This document shows positions 1-9,393 of a stretch of 64,000 nucleotides of DNA, piece by piece. Location: NCBI GenBank assembly GCA_965224325.1, contig CBDCYT010000014.1, positions 1 to 64,000 on the forward strand, written 5' to 3'. Source of the stretch: CBDCMJ01 sp965224325. GTDB taxonomy: Bacteria > Chloroflexota > Dehalococcoidia > Lucifugimonadales > UBA3495. The position numbers and the translations under genes are program-made. A model generated the notes under the pieces. The model ran no database searches. It saw only the letters and a program-made list of their open reading frames with translations, and was not told the origin of the DNA. The stretch's first letter is position 1; each line of letters opens with the position of its first letter.

Positions 1-179
1 AGAGTGCGGCGAAAAAGACTTAAGTCTCGACCGCGGACAACTCCATGGCTTGGCGAACGAGTCCCAAAAGCCTTGCATATACTGTATATAATTTGATAAT
101 AATGTTAAATTAGTATAAAGTTCTACCTGAAATGGACTCCATCCGCCTTGACAAACCCAACGCCCCATCCTTTATCTTG

Positions 180-205
180 TCTTTATGTCGTACTGGACAT
201 AAAGA
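180..205. promoter_or_regulatory. 10-bp inverted repeat in an AT-rich leader
   Basis: TCTTTATGTC and GACATAAAGA form a perfect 10-bp inverted repeat around the 6-nt spacer GTACTG. It lies in an unusually AT-rich stretch (about 60-260) with TATATAAT-like sequences and no gene. It could be an operator for a dimeric regulator or a short RNA hairpin. A related half site (GTCATAAAGA) follows near 254. Function is inferred only from symmetry. Confidence 0.35.
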
Positions 206-271
206 GAGAGTTCCAGTATCGTTCTAACCCTTATACTTGATATTTCCCACCTGTCATAAAGAAGACTCCAG

Positions 272-299
272 TGGTCGCCTTGAGGACCAGAGGCGACCA
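272..299. terminator. 9-bp stem-loop, possible terminator
   Basis: TGGTCGCCT and AGGCGACCA pair perfectly around a 10-nt loop, followed by an AT-rich run without a clean T tract. Positions 1-553 contain no convincing ORF. An ideal Shine-Dalgarno-like AAAGGAGGTG near 340 has no start codon at proper spacing, and a small CCGGT/ACCGG hairpin lies near 368-382. The hairpin may end transcription of a gene left of the window. Confidence 0.35.
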
Positions 300-553
300 T
301 TATTTGGAATAATACTTTTAAGTTTCTTAACTTAGTTAAAGGAGGTGCAGGTATAGGAGAGTGTGGCCGGTTTTAGACCGGTCTCACAGACCACCCTGGG
401 GCTGTAGCTCCGTCCAGCGTGGCTTTTTACCCCCGGTTAAGTCCAATTGCGGTCTAGGGCTGTTTCAAAGCAATATTCTTTTCATTTTTGGGGTGGAAGC
501 CGTGTCAACGGGGCAAATTTTTGGGTAATTTGCGAGAGGGATTGGGGGAAGAG

Positions 554-1384
554 ATGATGTCAACAGCTGTCAAGATCGTGAGCGACGGGGTCATTAAGTT
601 TGATGGTGGGTCCATGTTCGGTCAGGTGCCCAAGATGGCTTGGGAAAACAACGTCATCACCGACCGGAAGAACAGGATGACTCTTGGGCTCAATTGTATG
701 CTACTCCAAATTTGCGGCCGAAATATTCTGGTAGACACCGGTATAGGCACAAAGGATCCCGAAAACGACAGGGAATTCCTAGGCCTGGTGCCAAGCCGTC
801 TGTTGAAGGGCCTTAAGGGCTTTGGGTTAACTCCCAAGGATATCCATGCAGTAATACTTACTCATCTTCATTTCGACCATAGCGGTGGATGCACTCGGCT
901 GGACAGGGCGGGTAACATAACGCCCACTTTTCCTAAGGCTCGGTACTACGTGCAGAGGTCTTGTTGGGATGAGGCTTGCAACCCCAACGAGCGGTGCTAT
1001 CACACTGACCGGGTGGATAACTTCCGGCCCATCGACGAGCGGGGACAACTAGAACTCCTGGATGGCGACGCGGAGATATTCCCCGGTTTGAACGTAATCG
1101 TGACCGATGGTCACGCCAAAGGACACCAGTCTGTGATGTTCAATCACGGTGGAGAAAGGATACTATTCATGGGTGATGTGATCCCGACTCCCCATCACCT
1201 AAACCTGAGCGTTATTTCCGCCTTCGATAGCTCTCCGGAGGACACCTTGGCACAGAAGCGCGATTTACTTGACCAGGCTGAACGCCAAGGCTGGCTGCTG
1301 GTGTTTTCCCACGGCCACGATACCCGGGCGGGCTACTTGGAGAGGCGCGGCGAGGCGGGCTACCTAAAGCCCGTTGATCTCTAG
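554..1384 (+). CDS. MBL-fold metallo-hydrolase
   Basis: Cytosolic metallo-beta-lactamase superfamily hydrolase of about 276 residues. The zinc signature HLHFDHSGG is at about residues 104-112. Downstream metal ligands are visible: a His in DGHAKGHQ (about 185-192), an Asp in FMGD (about 208), and a His in FSHGHD near the C-terminus. The arrangement resembles the N-acyl homoserine lactonase / glyoxalase II-like branch, but the substrate cannot be read from sequence. The reading frame opens at 488, but the ATG ATG pair at 554/557 follows a GGGGGAAGAG ribosome site and matches where conservation should begin. It is a single gene convergent with mtaB. Confidence 0.85.
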   Translation: MMSTAVKIVSDGVIKFDGGSMFGQVPKMAWENNVITDRKNRMTLGLNCMLLQICGRNILVDTGIGTKDPENDREFLGLVPSRLLKGLKGFGLTPKDIHAVILTHLHFDHSGGCTRLDRAGNITPTFPKARYYVQRSCWDEACNPNERCYHTDRVDNFRPIDERGQLELLDGDAEIFPGLNVIVTDGHAKGHQSVMFNHGGERILFMGDVIPTPHHLNLSVISAFDSSPEDTLAQKRDLLDQAERQGWLLVFSHGHDTRAGYLERRGEAGYLKPVDL

Positions 1385-1434
1385 CCTGGGTTGCTTCGGG
1401 GGTACTTACCGCGATACTTACGGGGGGTTCGTGT

Positions 1435-2805
1435 TCACAGGGCCCGGCTTACCACGCGGTCAGCCGCCAACTCCAATAGCCGGACCCTAGTGATCACGTT
1501 GCCCAGCTCTCTGCGGTCTTGGGTGCTGACTCGAATGTAGTTATCGGTCAGGCCGCTCCAGACTGGTGCGTCGCCGCCATGCGCCGACTCCCACAGCACC
1601 GGCCTGGTAGTCCCAATTTGCCGCAGCCGAAACCGCTTAAACCCTGCTCCTGCTATCTCTGACATGGCTGCGGCCCGGTCCTTCTTCACCTGGTCCTGAG
1701 TCGCCGGAATAGGTACTCCTTGCCGTCGCAGGTAAGCTGCACTTGTTCCAGGGCGGGGCGAGTAGGGGAAGATGTGCGTGCCGCTGAATTCCATGGACCG
1801 GGCAAAGCGTTGGCTCTCTTGATGCTCGACGTCTCCCTCGCCGGGGAAACCCACTATCAAGTCGGTGGTTACGCCGGCGTCGGGGAAGGTCCCGCGGATT
1901 AAGTCCACCGTTCGGGCGAATTGAGCGGTGTCGTAACGGCGGCGCATGGCCTGCAAAATGCGGTCGCTGCCGCTCTGCAGCGGGAGGTGGAAGTGGGGAC
2001 ACAACCGGGGGTCTCGCCACAACTCCAGCAGCTCGGCGCTGATTTCCTGAGCTTGAAGAGAAGACACTCTCAGGCGAGGTATGGCGCTTTCTCTTAGTAT
2101 CAGCCGGAGCAGGTTGGGCAGGTTGGCCCCGGGAATGTCGAACCCGTATGTTCCTAATTGGGTGCCGGTTAACACCACTTCCCGGCATCCCTGGTCCATC
2201 CGGTCATTGATCTCCCGCAGCACGGTCTCGGGGGCGACGCTGCGCTCCCGGCCTCGCACGCTGGGAACGATGCAGTAAGCGCAAACCTGGTTGCAACCTT
2301 CTTGGATCTTGATCATGGCCCGGCTGCGGCCGGGGTTGGGCCTGAGGGTGGCGGCCGAAGACGGTCCCGTCTCCACCGGCCTATCGACTTGGAGGTCCGA
2401 GGGTGTGGGCTGGGGAATTGGCTGCTCTCCCCGCTGGGCTAGAGCCTCGGTAACGGTGGCTACCAACTGGTCTTTCCCCGCATTGCCCACCACTAAAGAG
2501 ACGCCGTCCAACTGCACGAGTTGGTCCGCGGCGCGCTCCGCGTAGCAGCCCGTGGCGACAATAAGGGCGTTGCCGTTGGCACGGTGGGCCGCTCGCAAGG
2601 TTTGGCGGGCCTTGGAATCTGCTGTCGCGGTTACGGTGCAGCTGTTCAGCACCAGCACGTCAGCCCTAGCGGCGCCCGTGGCCCAGTCCACGACAAGGTA
2701 GCCCGCCTCGGTAAAACGCCGGGCCAAGGCTTCGCTGTCGGACTGGTTGAGCTTGCATCCATGGGTATGGATAGCTGCCGTTGGGCTGCCTGAACTAGTG
2801 GGCAT
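1435..2805 (-). CDS. mtaB: tRNA t6A37 methylthiotransferase (MtaB type)
   Basis: Radical SAM methylthiotransferase expected to convert t6A37 to ms2t6A37 in tRNA. The N-terminal UPF0004 cluster cysteines are C17 (HTHGCKLNQSD), C56 (NSCTVTATADSKAR) and C87 (TGCYAER). The radical-SAM cluster is C171, C175, C178 in CNQVCAYC, and a TRAM-like RNA-binding tail covers roughly the last 65 residues. The NSCTVT..AD.KAR form and the 456-aa length favour MtaB over MiaB. ATG at 2805 follows GAGAGGAG. It overlaps the stop of the upstream HEPN-like gene by 11 bp, so the two are probably cotranscribed and translationally coupled. TsaD, which makes the t6A substrate, is encoded at 10.8-11.8 kb. Confidence 0.9.
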   Translation of the reverse strand: MPTSSGSPTAAIHTHGCKLNQSDSEALARRFTEAGYLVVDWATGAARADVLVLNSCTVTATADSKARQTLRAAHRANGNALIVATGCYAERAADQLVQLDGVSLVVGNAGKDQLVATVTEALAQRGEQPIPQPTPSDLQVDRPVETGPSSAATLRPNPGRSRAMIKIQEGCNQVCAYCIVPSVRGRERSVAPETVLREINDRMDQGCREVVLTGTQLGTYGFDIPGANLPNLLRLILRESAIPRLRVSSLQAQEISAELLELWRDPRLCPHFHLPLQSGSDRILQAMRRRYDTAQFARTVDLIRGTFPDAGVTTDLIVGFPGEGDVEHQESQRFARSMEFSGTHIFPYSPRPGTSAAYLRRQGVPIPATQDQVKKDRAAAMSEIAGAGFKRFRLRQIGTTRPVLWESAHGGDAPVWSGLTDNYIRVSTQDRRELGNVITRVRLLELAADRVVSRAL

Positions 2806-3184
2806 CGTCTCCTCTCGCCGTTATCTCCCAAAGCCGCTCGATAGCCGCGCTTACGTCTTCTAGAACGAGCACGAGGGGGTCAACTCTGAACCGGCCTTCC
2901 CTGAGCCCTTCCAGCGCGTCGCCAAAGTTGGCTAGCTGACTGAACGCATCGCGAATTCGCCGGTCCCTCCATTCCTGACCCAGTTGGATAGAGTATTGAC
3001 GCACTGCCTCTTCCCCGTCCAGTTGCGTATCGCGGCTCAAGGCCACCCCCTTCACCGCCAGGGTGAGGCTGCCCCACAATAGGTCCTCGGAGCGGGACCA
3101 ATGACCTCCTCGCATCTGGACCAATGCGCTTTCCAGGAGTTGCACGCTCTGCTTGCGATAACGGCTAATTTTCTGGGCGTCCAT
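2795..3184 (-). CDS. PaREP1/HEPN-like small protein
   Basis: An all-helical 129-residue protein. The segment WSRSEDLLWGSLTLAVKGVA (about 29-48) resembles the PaREP1/HEPN pattern in which two helices pack into a nucleotide- or RNA-binding bundle. No HEPN R-x4-6-H ribonuclease motif is obvious, so a catalytic role is unsupported. It overlaps the start of mtaB by 11 bp and is the first gene of that two-gene unit. Function is unknown; family assignment is by eye from the sequence pattern. Confidence 0.65.
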   Translation of the reverse strand: MDAQKISRYRKQSVQLLESALVQMRGGHWSRSEDLLWGSLTLAVKGVALSRDTQLDGEEAVRQYSIQLGQEWRDRRIRDAFSQLANFGDALEGLREGRFRVDPLVLVLEDVSAAIERLWEITARGDDAH

Positions 3185-3696
3185 GGCCGCGGCTCCGCTC
3201 CCTTGACCTTTAACAGGGAGGCAGTTGTGTCGTTACTTTCACAATAGCACACAATAGCATGTTTTAAACGCCTTAACAGGCCGAGATCGCCGGCCCTGGA
3301 CGCTTTTTACCCTCTATTCTTCATGGGCAGCCGTCCCGGTGAGAACCGCTCAGATCCGCCATGGCGCACCCATTATCTCGCTGCGGGGGATTGCAACTTC
3401 ATAATAACCGATCAGTTAGGTCCCATGACGTAAATTCTGTCCCGGCGCTTGGTCGCGTGGCATGAGGCCACGATGCGGCGTATCGAGAAGCCGATTTTCT
3501 GGATATGGCCTGCGGATACTCAGGATTTGCTAAACAAATCTTCCGGCATGTTATAAAATACACAGGACTCACGGCCCCCGCCGAAGCGGCCACCACAGTA
3601 AAGGTAGAAAGGGACGCCTTACGGAAAATTTTGCATAAGATAGGGCGGATAGCTCTCGGGTTGAACCGCTCGGGAAGTAATCAGGAAGGTGATTTC
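3185..3696. other. Intergenic region, divergent promoters expected
   Basis: 512 bp between the divergent HEPN/mtaB unit and the fumarase gene. A small hairpin (CGTGGC/GCCACG with a 5-nt loop) lies near 3458-3474. The fumarase frame stays open upstream to 3505, but this part lacks conserved sequence and is treated as non-coding. No RNA gene or repeat was seen. Confidence 0.5.
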
Positions 3697-5100
3697 ATGT
3701 CCACCACCAATGGCGGTTTAAGGATAGAGCGAGATTCCATGGGAGCCATGGAGGTGCCCGGCGACGCCTTGTACGGCGCTTCAACCATGCGGGCGGTGCT
3801 GAACTTCCCCATCAGCGACCTCAGGTTCCCCCGCACCTTCATCCGTGCCTTGGGTCTGGTGAAGCTGGCCGCCGCGAAGACCAATATGGCCTTGCGCTTG
3901 TTAGACGAGAAGGCTGGGAAGGCTGTGGTGGAAGCAGCTCAGGAGGTGGCTGACGGCAAGCTAGACAGCCACTTCGTTGTGGATATTTTCCAAACCGGGT
4001 CCGGCACCTCCACCAACACCAATGCCAACGAGATAATAGCCAATCGCGCGACACAAATATTAGGGGGTGAGCCCGGCTCCAGGCTGGTGCACCCTAACGA
4101 TCACGTAAACATGGGCCAATCGTCCAACGACGTCATCCCAACTGCGATGCATCTGGCGGCTTTGATGTCTGTAGACCGGGATTTGATTCCGGCTCTGGAG
4201 CAACTCAAGGATGAGTTGCAAAAAAAGTCTGAGGAGTTCTGGCCCATCATAAAAACCGCCAGGACCCACCTTCAAGACGCGACCCCTGTCAGGTTAGGGC
4301 AGGTGTTTATGGGCTATGCTGGGCAGGCCGAGTACAGCATACAACGGCTCGCTCGCCTGAAGCAGGCGCTGGCAGAGGTAGCTCTGGGAGGCACCGCGGT
4401 GGGCACAGGCGTTAACACCCACCCGGAATTCGCCTCCCGCACCTGCCAATTGCTGTCGGAAATGACCGGTCTGCAGGTGAGGGAGACCGGGAATCACTTC
4501 CAAGCCCAAGCAGCACTGGATGGCATAGTAGAGGCCAGCGGCCAGTTGAAAACCATAGCTATAAGCCTGCACAAGATCGCTAACGACATCCGATTCATAG
4601 CCTGCGGGCCTCGGGCCGGTTTGGGAGAGATTACAGTGCCGGAAGTCCAGCCGGGCAGCTCCATAATGCCCGGAAAGGTCAACCCAGTCATCGCTGAATC
4701 GGTGGTCCAGGTGGTTGCTCAGGTCGTGGGCAACGACGCAACCGTAGTGCTCGCGGGCCAGGGGAGCTACTTCGAGTTGAACACCATGATGCCGGTGGCG
4801 GCATACAACATCCTTCAGTCCATCTCGCTGCTGGCGGCCTCTGCCAGCAATTTCTCCGAGCAGTGCGTCCGGGGAATCCAAGCCACGGACGTGGGGCCGG
4901 AAATGGTGGAAAAGGGATTGATGTTGGGGACGGGATTATCTCCGGCAATCGGCTATGACGCCGCCGCTGCTATAGCCAAGGAAGCCGCCGCTACCGGACG
5001 GACTATACGGGAGGTGGCGAGGCAAGCTACGGACCTATCCGAGGCCCAACTGGACAATCTCCTGGACCCCGAGGCCATGACCCAGCCAGGTTTAGGCTAG
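3697..5100 (+). CDS. fumC: Class II fumarate hydratase
   Basis: Reversible hydration of fumarate to malate in the TCA cycle; cytosolic homotetramer of the aspartase/fumarase superfamily. About 467 residues, the usual FumC length. The superfamily signature GSSIMPGKVNP begins near residue 320. The conserved ARTHLQDATPVRLGQ block and the C-terminal LDPEAMTQPG, typical of fumarases, are present. The PGKVNP form and this tail argue against aspartase, although the superfamily is hard to split by eye. ATG 3697 is chosen because AGGAAGGTGA sits 6 nt upstream and the product then begins like other FumC proteins (GGLRIERDSMG). Confidence 0.9.
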   Translation: MSTTNGGLRIERDSMGAMEVPGDALYGASTMRAVLNFPISDLRFPRTFIRALGLVKLAAAKTNMALRLLDEKAGKAVVEAAQEVADGKLDSHFVVDIFQTGSGTSTNTNANEIIANRATQILGGEPGSRLVHPNDHVNMGQSSNDVIPTAMHLAALMSVDRDLIPALEQLKDELQKKSEEFWPIIKTARTHLQDATPVRLGQVFMGYAGQAEYSIQRLARLKQALAEVALGGTAVGTGVNTHPEFASRTCQLLSEMTGLQVRETGNHFQAQAALDGIVEASGQLKTIAISLHKIANDIRFIACGPRAGLGEITVPEVQPGSSIMPGKVNPVIAESVVQVVAQVVGNDATVVLAGQGSYFELNTMMPVAAYNILQSISLLAASASNFSEQCVRGIQATDVGPEMVEKGLMLGTGLSPAIGYDAAAAIAKEAAATGRTIREVARQATDLSEAQLDNLLDPEAMTQPGLG

Positions 5101-5133
5101 CACCGGTGTATATGTCCCCAACCCGCCAGACTG

Positions 5134-5535
5134 TTACTCCGGAGGGAGGCCCCGTGATTCGGCCGTTTCAACGCACTCAGAGCAGCGGGTTTGGCCTGAA
5201 TGGCCCTCGGCGCTCCAGATATTCTCGCTTTTTAGCCCGCAAAGGTATACAGGTTCGATTTCTTCTATCCCCAGTTCCTGAACGTAGTGCACGCGGCCGG
5301 AGCGGGCCTCATTGGGCCACCACCACTTGGGTAAACGGGCGGCGAGTTCCAGGTATGCTCTTTTATGCCGGTCCAACCAGCCGCCTTCAGGGACTTCCAC
5401 CACCCACTGTTCGCCGCGCGGTCCCGCCTGCCTAAAAGCCTTAAGCTCGCCGTTCCGTATACCTTCCCTTATAGTGCGTTGGGATACGTTTAGGCGTAAG
5501 GACGCTTCCTGAATAGTTAACCGTTCCAATTTCAC
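5134..5535 (-). CDS. Small HTH protein with Cys pair tail
   Basis: 133-residue protein. The N-terminal ~45 residues (LTIQEASLRLNVSQRTIREG) are an excisionase/MerR-type helix-turn-helix used for DNA binding. The C-terminal part carries a CGLK motif and a CSEC pair near residues 118-121 that might bind metal. The start is GTG with GAAGAG directly upstream. It is convergent with fumC, 33 bp apart. I do not recognise the full architecture; an HTH regulator with a possible redox or metal-sensing tail is inference. Confidence 0.65.
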   Translation of the reverse strand: MKLERLTIQEASLRLNVSQRTIREGIRNGELKAFRQAGPRGEQWVVEVPEGGWLDRHKRAYLELAARLPKWWWPNEARSGRVHYVQELGIEEIEPVYLCGLKSENIWSAEGHSGQTRCSECVETAESRGLPPE

Positions 5536-5600
5536 CTCTTCTCAACGGCGTTAAGTCTAGGCGATTCCGGAAATCCTCGCAACTTAAGGACTGCACTCCC

Positions 5601-5870
5601 GGGGCCTTTTCATTTTCTGGGTTGGCTCGCAATGTTCCCGCTTCTGGATTGGCTCGGATGGTTCTCGTCATTCCCGCGAAACTTGTCCCCGACCCCGATT
5701 GGGGAGCGGGAATCCACTACGACCTGCCATATGACAAACTCCCGGCGGCAAGGCTGTATGGATTCCCGCTTTCGCGGGAATGACGGAGAGAATGCGGGAA
5801 TGACGGGGAGAATGTGGGAATGACAGACAGAATGCGGGAACTGCGGAGAGAATGCGGGAATGGGGCGTCT
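5601..5870 (+). repeat. Family C repeat, short copy (REP-derived)
   Basis: Starts with GGGGCCTTTTCATTTTCTGG, the same left flank as the arrays at 32.3 and 51.3 kb. It continues with TTGGCTCG repeats, the REP core GATTCCCGC...GCGGGAATGACGG, and 4-5 degenerate GGGAATGACGGAGAGAATGC units. The internal CTCCCGGCGGCAAGG segment is inverted relative to the copies near 32.42 and 32.96 kb. The right end is indistinct. Confidence 0.75.
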
Positions 5871-6256
5871 GCAAGGCCGATTCGATTAAGATGCGATTGC
5901 TCTCACTGCACTTCCGTCTGGCGCCAGTTCCTGTTATATGGTTATATGTATTGGCGTCAACTCAACTTCAGGCAAGTCGCCGGCCGGTGAACTCAACGCC
6001 GGCGCCGTTCGCCTCCAGTTGTCCGCCTCTAAAACGTGTCCGTTCTGGGGATTAGACGGGGACCATGACGCTGGGATCTGTAACCGGCAAGGTCATAGTC
6101 GCTCTTGACGAGAACTAAGCGTGGGTTGCGTTTTGTATGTCTTTTTCTATGTCTATGGAGTGATACGACCCGGTCTTCGTTAAATTCTCAAGAGCTCGAT
6201 GTAACAGGAGATCACGCAGTGTATTCAGTTTCAACTCCCGGCCGCGAGGTGGAACC
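5871..6256. other. Intergenic region, no feature seen
   Basis: About 390 bp between the repeat block and the DUF4349 gene. Reading frames here are short and without family resemblance. GAGGTGG lies just upstream of the ATG at 6257. I see no hairpin-plus-T-tract terminator. Confidence 0.4.
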
Positions 6257-7465
6257 ATGCGTTTTTGGGTAACCGTTCTGATGACAATGATGGCAATTTT
6301 CTTGGTCGCTTGCGGAAGCGAGGCAGACGGGACAGATACTGAATCGGCGGTCACGGCCGAAGAACCGACGGGCGCCTTCGCGGCGGACCAAAGTGGCGCC
6401 TCGTCCGAAACACTGACTGCACTCGCGGACGTCGTCAACGCCGAAGACGGTGCGGCTGCGAAGGTTGCAGCCGACGCCGCAGAAATCTTTGAGACGGGGG
6501 ACCCACAGTTTGCGGATCAGTTTACTCAGCAATTGAATCAGCGGAGAGTAATCTCTTCGGCATTCGTTTCTGTTGAAGTAGAGGACGTTCAGGCTGCCAT
6601 CGTCCGGATCCGGACCATCGCCGAGGATTCAGGGGGCTTCCTGGAGCATCTGTCCAGTTCCGGAGAGCCGGACCGCCAACGCGCCAGCATGACCATCCGG
6701 GTGCCTCAGGACCAGTTGACATCCGCCCTGGCGCGCATCGACGGGCTGGGCGTCGTGCAGAGCCGGACCCTGGGTTCAGAGGACGTATCCGAAGAGTTTG
6801 TCGATCTAGAGGCGCGTATCAGGAGTTCCCTCAGGGAGGAGGAGAGCCTACTGTCATTACTGGAGAGAGCGGGAGAGGTTGGCGACGTGCTGGCCATTGA
6901 GCGGGAGCTATTCCGGGTCAGGGCGGACATCGAGAGACTTCAGGGTCGGCTAGACTTTTTGAACGGCAGGGTGAACCTCGCCACCATTTCAGTGTTGTTG
7001 ACCTCGCCGGAACTTTACCTAGGAGAACCCCCGTCGGCCAATCTGACCATTGTCGTGTCGGACGTTAGCGACAGCACAGATGATATCAAAGGACTGACTT
7101 CCACCCTCGGTGGAGTCGTTGACCGGGTGTTCTTGTCCCAGCGGGAGGATAGGGAAGAAGCCCAGATAACGATAAGAGTGTTCAGCAGTGATTTCGAGCC
7201 GGCCGTGGCTTTCCTTGAGAGTCAAGGGGACGTAACCAATAAAGAGGTGGTTGAGGGCATCGCGCCGGCCGACGAAACGGCCGAGCCGCCGGACAAACCG
7301 GATTCCTACATAACTCTATTCCTGGAATCCGGAGACGGCCCGGTCAACGTGCTATTGATAGTAGCCATCGCGGTCCCGGTCGGGTTAATTGTCTTGGCCG
7401 CGATAGTAGCCCTCATCTTCACCTCGGTCTACGGAGCCGGACGCCGCTCGGGGAGAGGGTTTTAA
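6257..7465 (+). CDS. DUF4349 lipoprotein with C-terminal TM helix
   Basis: Envelope protein of 402 residues. A signal peptide ends in the lipobox LVAC (Cys about 19), so it is probably lipidated and anchored outside the membrane. An acidic, Ala/Thr-rich linker follows. The DUF4349 core starts near residue 95 with a ferredoxin-like alpha/beta unit (VEVEDVQAAIVRI..., MTIRVPQDQL), then a long heptad-rich helix (about 180-240: ERELFRVRADIERLQGRL), then a second alpha/beta unit. A hydrophobic helix at about 366-391 anchors the C-terminus. The family is widespread in Firmicutes and Chloroflexota, and its role is not established. ATG follows GAGGTGG. Confidence 0.85.
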   Translation: MRFWVTVLMTMMAIFLVACGSEADGTDTESAVTAEEPTGAFAADQSGASSETLTALADVVNAEDGAAAKVAADAAEIFETGDPQFADQFTQQLNQRRVISSAFVSVEVEDVQAAIVRIRTIAEDSGGFLEHLSSSGEPDRQRASMTIRVPQDQLTSALARIDGLGVVQSRTLGSEDVSEEFVDLEARIRSSLREEESLLSLLERAGEVGDVLAIERELFRVRADIERLQGRLDFLNGRVNLATISVLLTSPELYLGEPPSANLTIVVSDVSDSTDDIKGLTSTLGGVVDRVFLSQREDREEAQITIRVFSSDFEPAVAFLESQGDVTNKEVVEGIAPADETAEPPDKPDSYITLFLESGDGPVNVLLIVAIAVPVGLIVLAAIVALIFTSVYGAGRRSGRGF

Positions 7466-7496
7466 CTAACCAGTCCGTCTCCCCGGACCGGGCGGG

Positions 7497-9200
7497 CTAA
7501 GAACCTGGCGCCAGTAACGGGTCCTCTATGGTGTCAGCCAGCGACCCGCCTGGGGGCACCATCGGATATACATTAGACGTGTGCTCTACGACGAACTCTA
7601 TTAGGAAAGGGCCGTCGTGGGCCTGGGCTTGACGCATCGCCGGAAGGACGTCCTCCTGGTGGGTCACGCGGACGGCGGGGACCCCATAGGCTTCGGCCAG
7701 CCTGACGTAATCCGGCCCAGGCACGGGCACTGCCTTTAGGTGGTCCTGGAAGAACAGCTCTTGCCACTGGCGGACCATTCCAAGGTACCCGTTGTTCATT
7801 AACGCTATCTTAACCGGCAGCTCCGCTTCAGTGGCGGTGGCCAGTTCTTGCAGAGTCATTTGAAACCCACCGTCTCCGGCGATGCTCCACACTATGGCCT
7901 CCGGGCGTCCTGCTTGGGCCCCCAAAGCCGCGGGCAGCTCAAACCCCATGGCGCCGAGACCCCCAGAGGAAACCATAGTGTTCGTCTCGTTAAAACCCAA
8001 GAATTGCGCCGCCCACATTTGATGCTGGCCCACCCCGGTCACCACCACGGTCTCCGAGTTTTCCTGGATCAAGTCGTTCAAGCTGGTTAGCACTCTTTGG
8101 GCCTGCAGGCCGTCCGACCTTGGTATGGACAAAGAAGGGTGGTCTTGTTGGAGTTGCCCGATGTAGTCCAGCCAGTCCTTGCAATCAACCTTGGAGACCA
8201 GGGGCAACAAGGCTCGCAATATTGTTTTGGCATCGCCCACCAAGGGCACCTCCGCGGGCACGTTGCGGCCTATCTGAGACGCATCGATGTCCAGATGAAT
8301 AACTCTGGCGTGGGGCGCGAAGGTGGACACCTTCCCGGTGACGCGGTCGTCAAATCTCATTCCGAGGCCGATTATCAGGTCGGCTTGGTCCACGGCGATA
8401 TTGGACCAGTACATGCCATGCATCCCCAGCATTCCCAGGCTGAGGGGGTGATTGGACGGTATCCCGCCCAGGCCCAACAACGTGGTGATCACGGGTATGC
8501 CGGTGGTTTCAGCCAGCTGCCTGACCTCCGGCGACGCTCCTGACGCAACGACGCCATGACCACTTATGATGACGGGGCGCTGGGCTTGGCTGATTAACCT
8601 GGCTGCTTGGACGACTGCTTCCAACGTCTCAGGGCAAAGAGTCGCAGTGGCGGGTCCGGGGAAATCGGCGAACTCCATCTCCGCCTCTTCCAATTGCACG
8701 TCGCGCGGTACGTCGATCAGCACCGGTCCAGGGCGCCCCTCCACTGCTGTCTGAAAAGCCTCCCGGATAGTGGGGGCCAGGTCCTTGGCCGCCATCACCA
8801 TGAACGACTTTTTGGTGCAGGAGGCGGTGATGGCGCAGATGTCGCACTCTTGGAATGCCTCAGTACCCAAGGAAGCTCGCGCTACTTGGCCTGTGATGGC
8901 GATCATAGGCACAGAATCGGCCTTGGCCCCCATGATGCCGGTGACCAAGTTGGTGGCGCCGGGCCCGGAGGTGGCCACGCAAACTCCTGGTTTGCCCGTG
9001 ACCCGGGCGTAGCCATCGGCGGCGTGGGCCGCGGACTGCTCGTGCCTGACCAAGATGTGCCGTAATTGAGGATAGGCCCAGAGAGCATCGTAGAAAGGCA
9101 GTATGGCCCCGCCGGGATACCCGAAGATTACATTGGCCCCCTCCCGGAGGAGGCTTTCGCAGATTATTTCTGAACCTTTGAGCTTAGTCGTGACCTGCAC
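7497..9200 (-). CDS. ilvB: Acetolactate synthase large subunit 1
   Basis: Thiamine-diphosphate enzyme condensing two pyruvates, or pyruvate plus 2-oxobutyrate, at the start of Val/Leu/Ile synthesis. It is full length (567 aa) with three domains: N-terminal PYR domain with catalytic Glu54 in VRHEQSAAHAADGYAR, a central FAD/Rossmann domain, and a C-terminal PP domain with GDGGFQM and a downstream NN for Mg-ThDP. The start is GTG at 9200 preceded by GAGAGG. It is a monocistronic minus-strand gene behind an Ile-specifier T-box. No small subunit is adjacent; it may share IlvN encoded at 35.2 kb. It is clearly paralogous to the gene at 33.5 kb. Confidence 0.92.
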   Translation of the reverse strand: MQVTTKLKGSEIICESLLREGANVIFGYPGGAILPFYDALWAYPQLRHILVRHEQSAAHAADGYARVTGKPGVCVATSGPGATNLVTGIMGAKADSVPMIAITGQVARASLGTEAFQECDICAITASCTKKSFMVMAAKDLAPTIREAFQTAVEGRPGPVLIDVPRDVQLEEAEMEFADFPGPATATLCPETLEAVVQAARLISQAQRPVIISGHGVVASGASPEVRQLAETTGIPVITTLLGLGGIPSNHPLSLGMLGMHGMYWSNIAVDQADLIIGLGMRFDDRVTGKVSTFAPHARVIHLDIDASQIGRNVPAEVPLVGDAKTILRALLPLVSKVDCKDWLDYIGQLQQDHPSLSIPRSDGLQAQRVLTSLNDLIQENSETVVVTGVGQHQMWAAQFLGFNETNTMVSSGGLGAMGFELPAALGAQAGRPEAIVWSIAGDGGFQMTLQELATATEAELPVKIALMNNGYLGMVRQWQELFFQDHLKAVPVPGPDYVRLAEAYGVPAVRVTHQEDVLPAMRQAQAHDGPFLIEFVVEHTSNVYPMVPPGGSLADTIEDPLLAPGS

Positions 9201-9360
9201 AGCGGCCTCTCATCAACCGGCCGCTCCCCGGGAGGGCAGCAAAACCGGCATTGGATTAGTGTACCCATTAACTCCGGACGCATTCACAATGAATTCCCGT
9301 AATGAAGTCCAGGGATCCCCCTGCCAAGAAGAGCGTCGAGAGCGCCGCTGGGTTTGGTCA

Positions 9361-9393
9361 AACAAAAATCCCGTCCCCACATAGGGACGGGAT
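9361..9393 (-). terminator. Rho-independent terminator of the T-box leader
   Basis: On the minus strand a perfect 10-bp stem (ATCCCGTCCC with GGGACGGGAT, loop of 6) is followed by TTTTTGTT. The 5' half competes with the T-box antiterminator, as expected for a transcriptional T-box switch. Confidence 0.9.
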
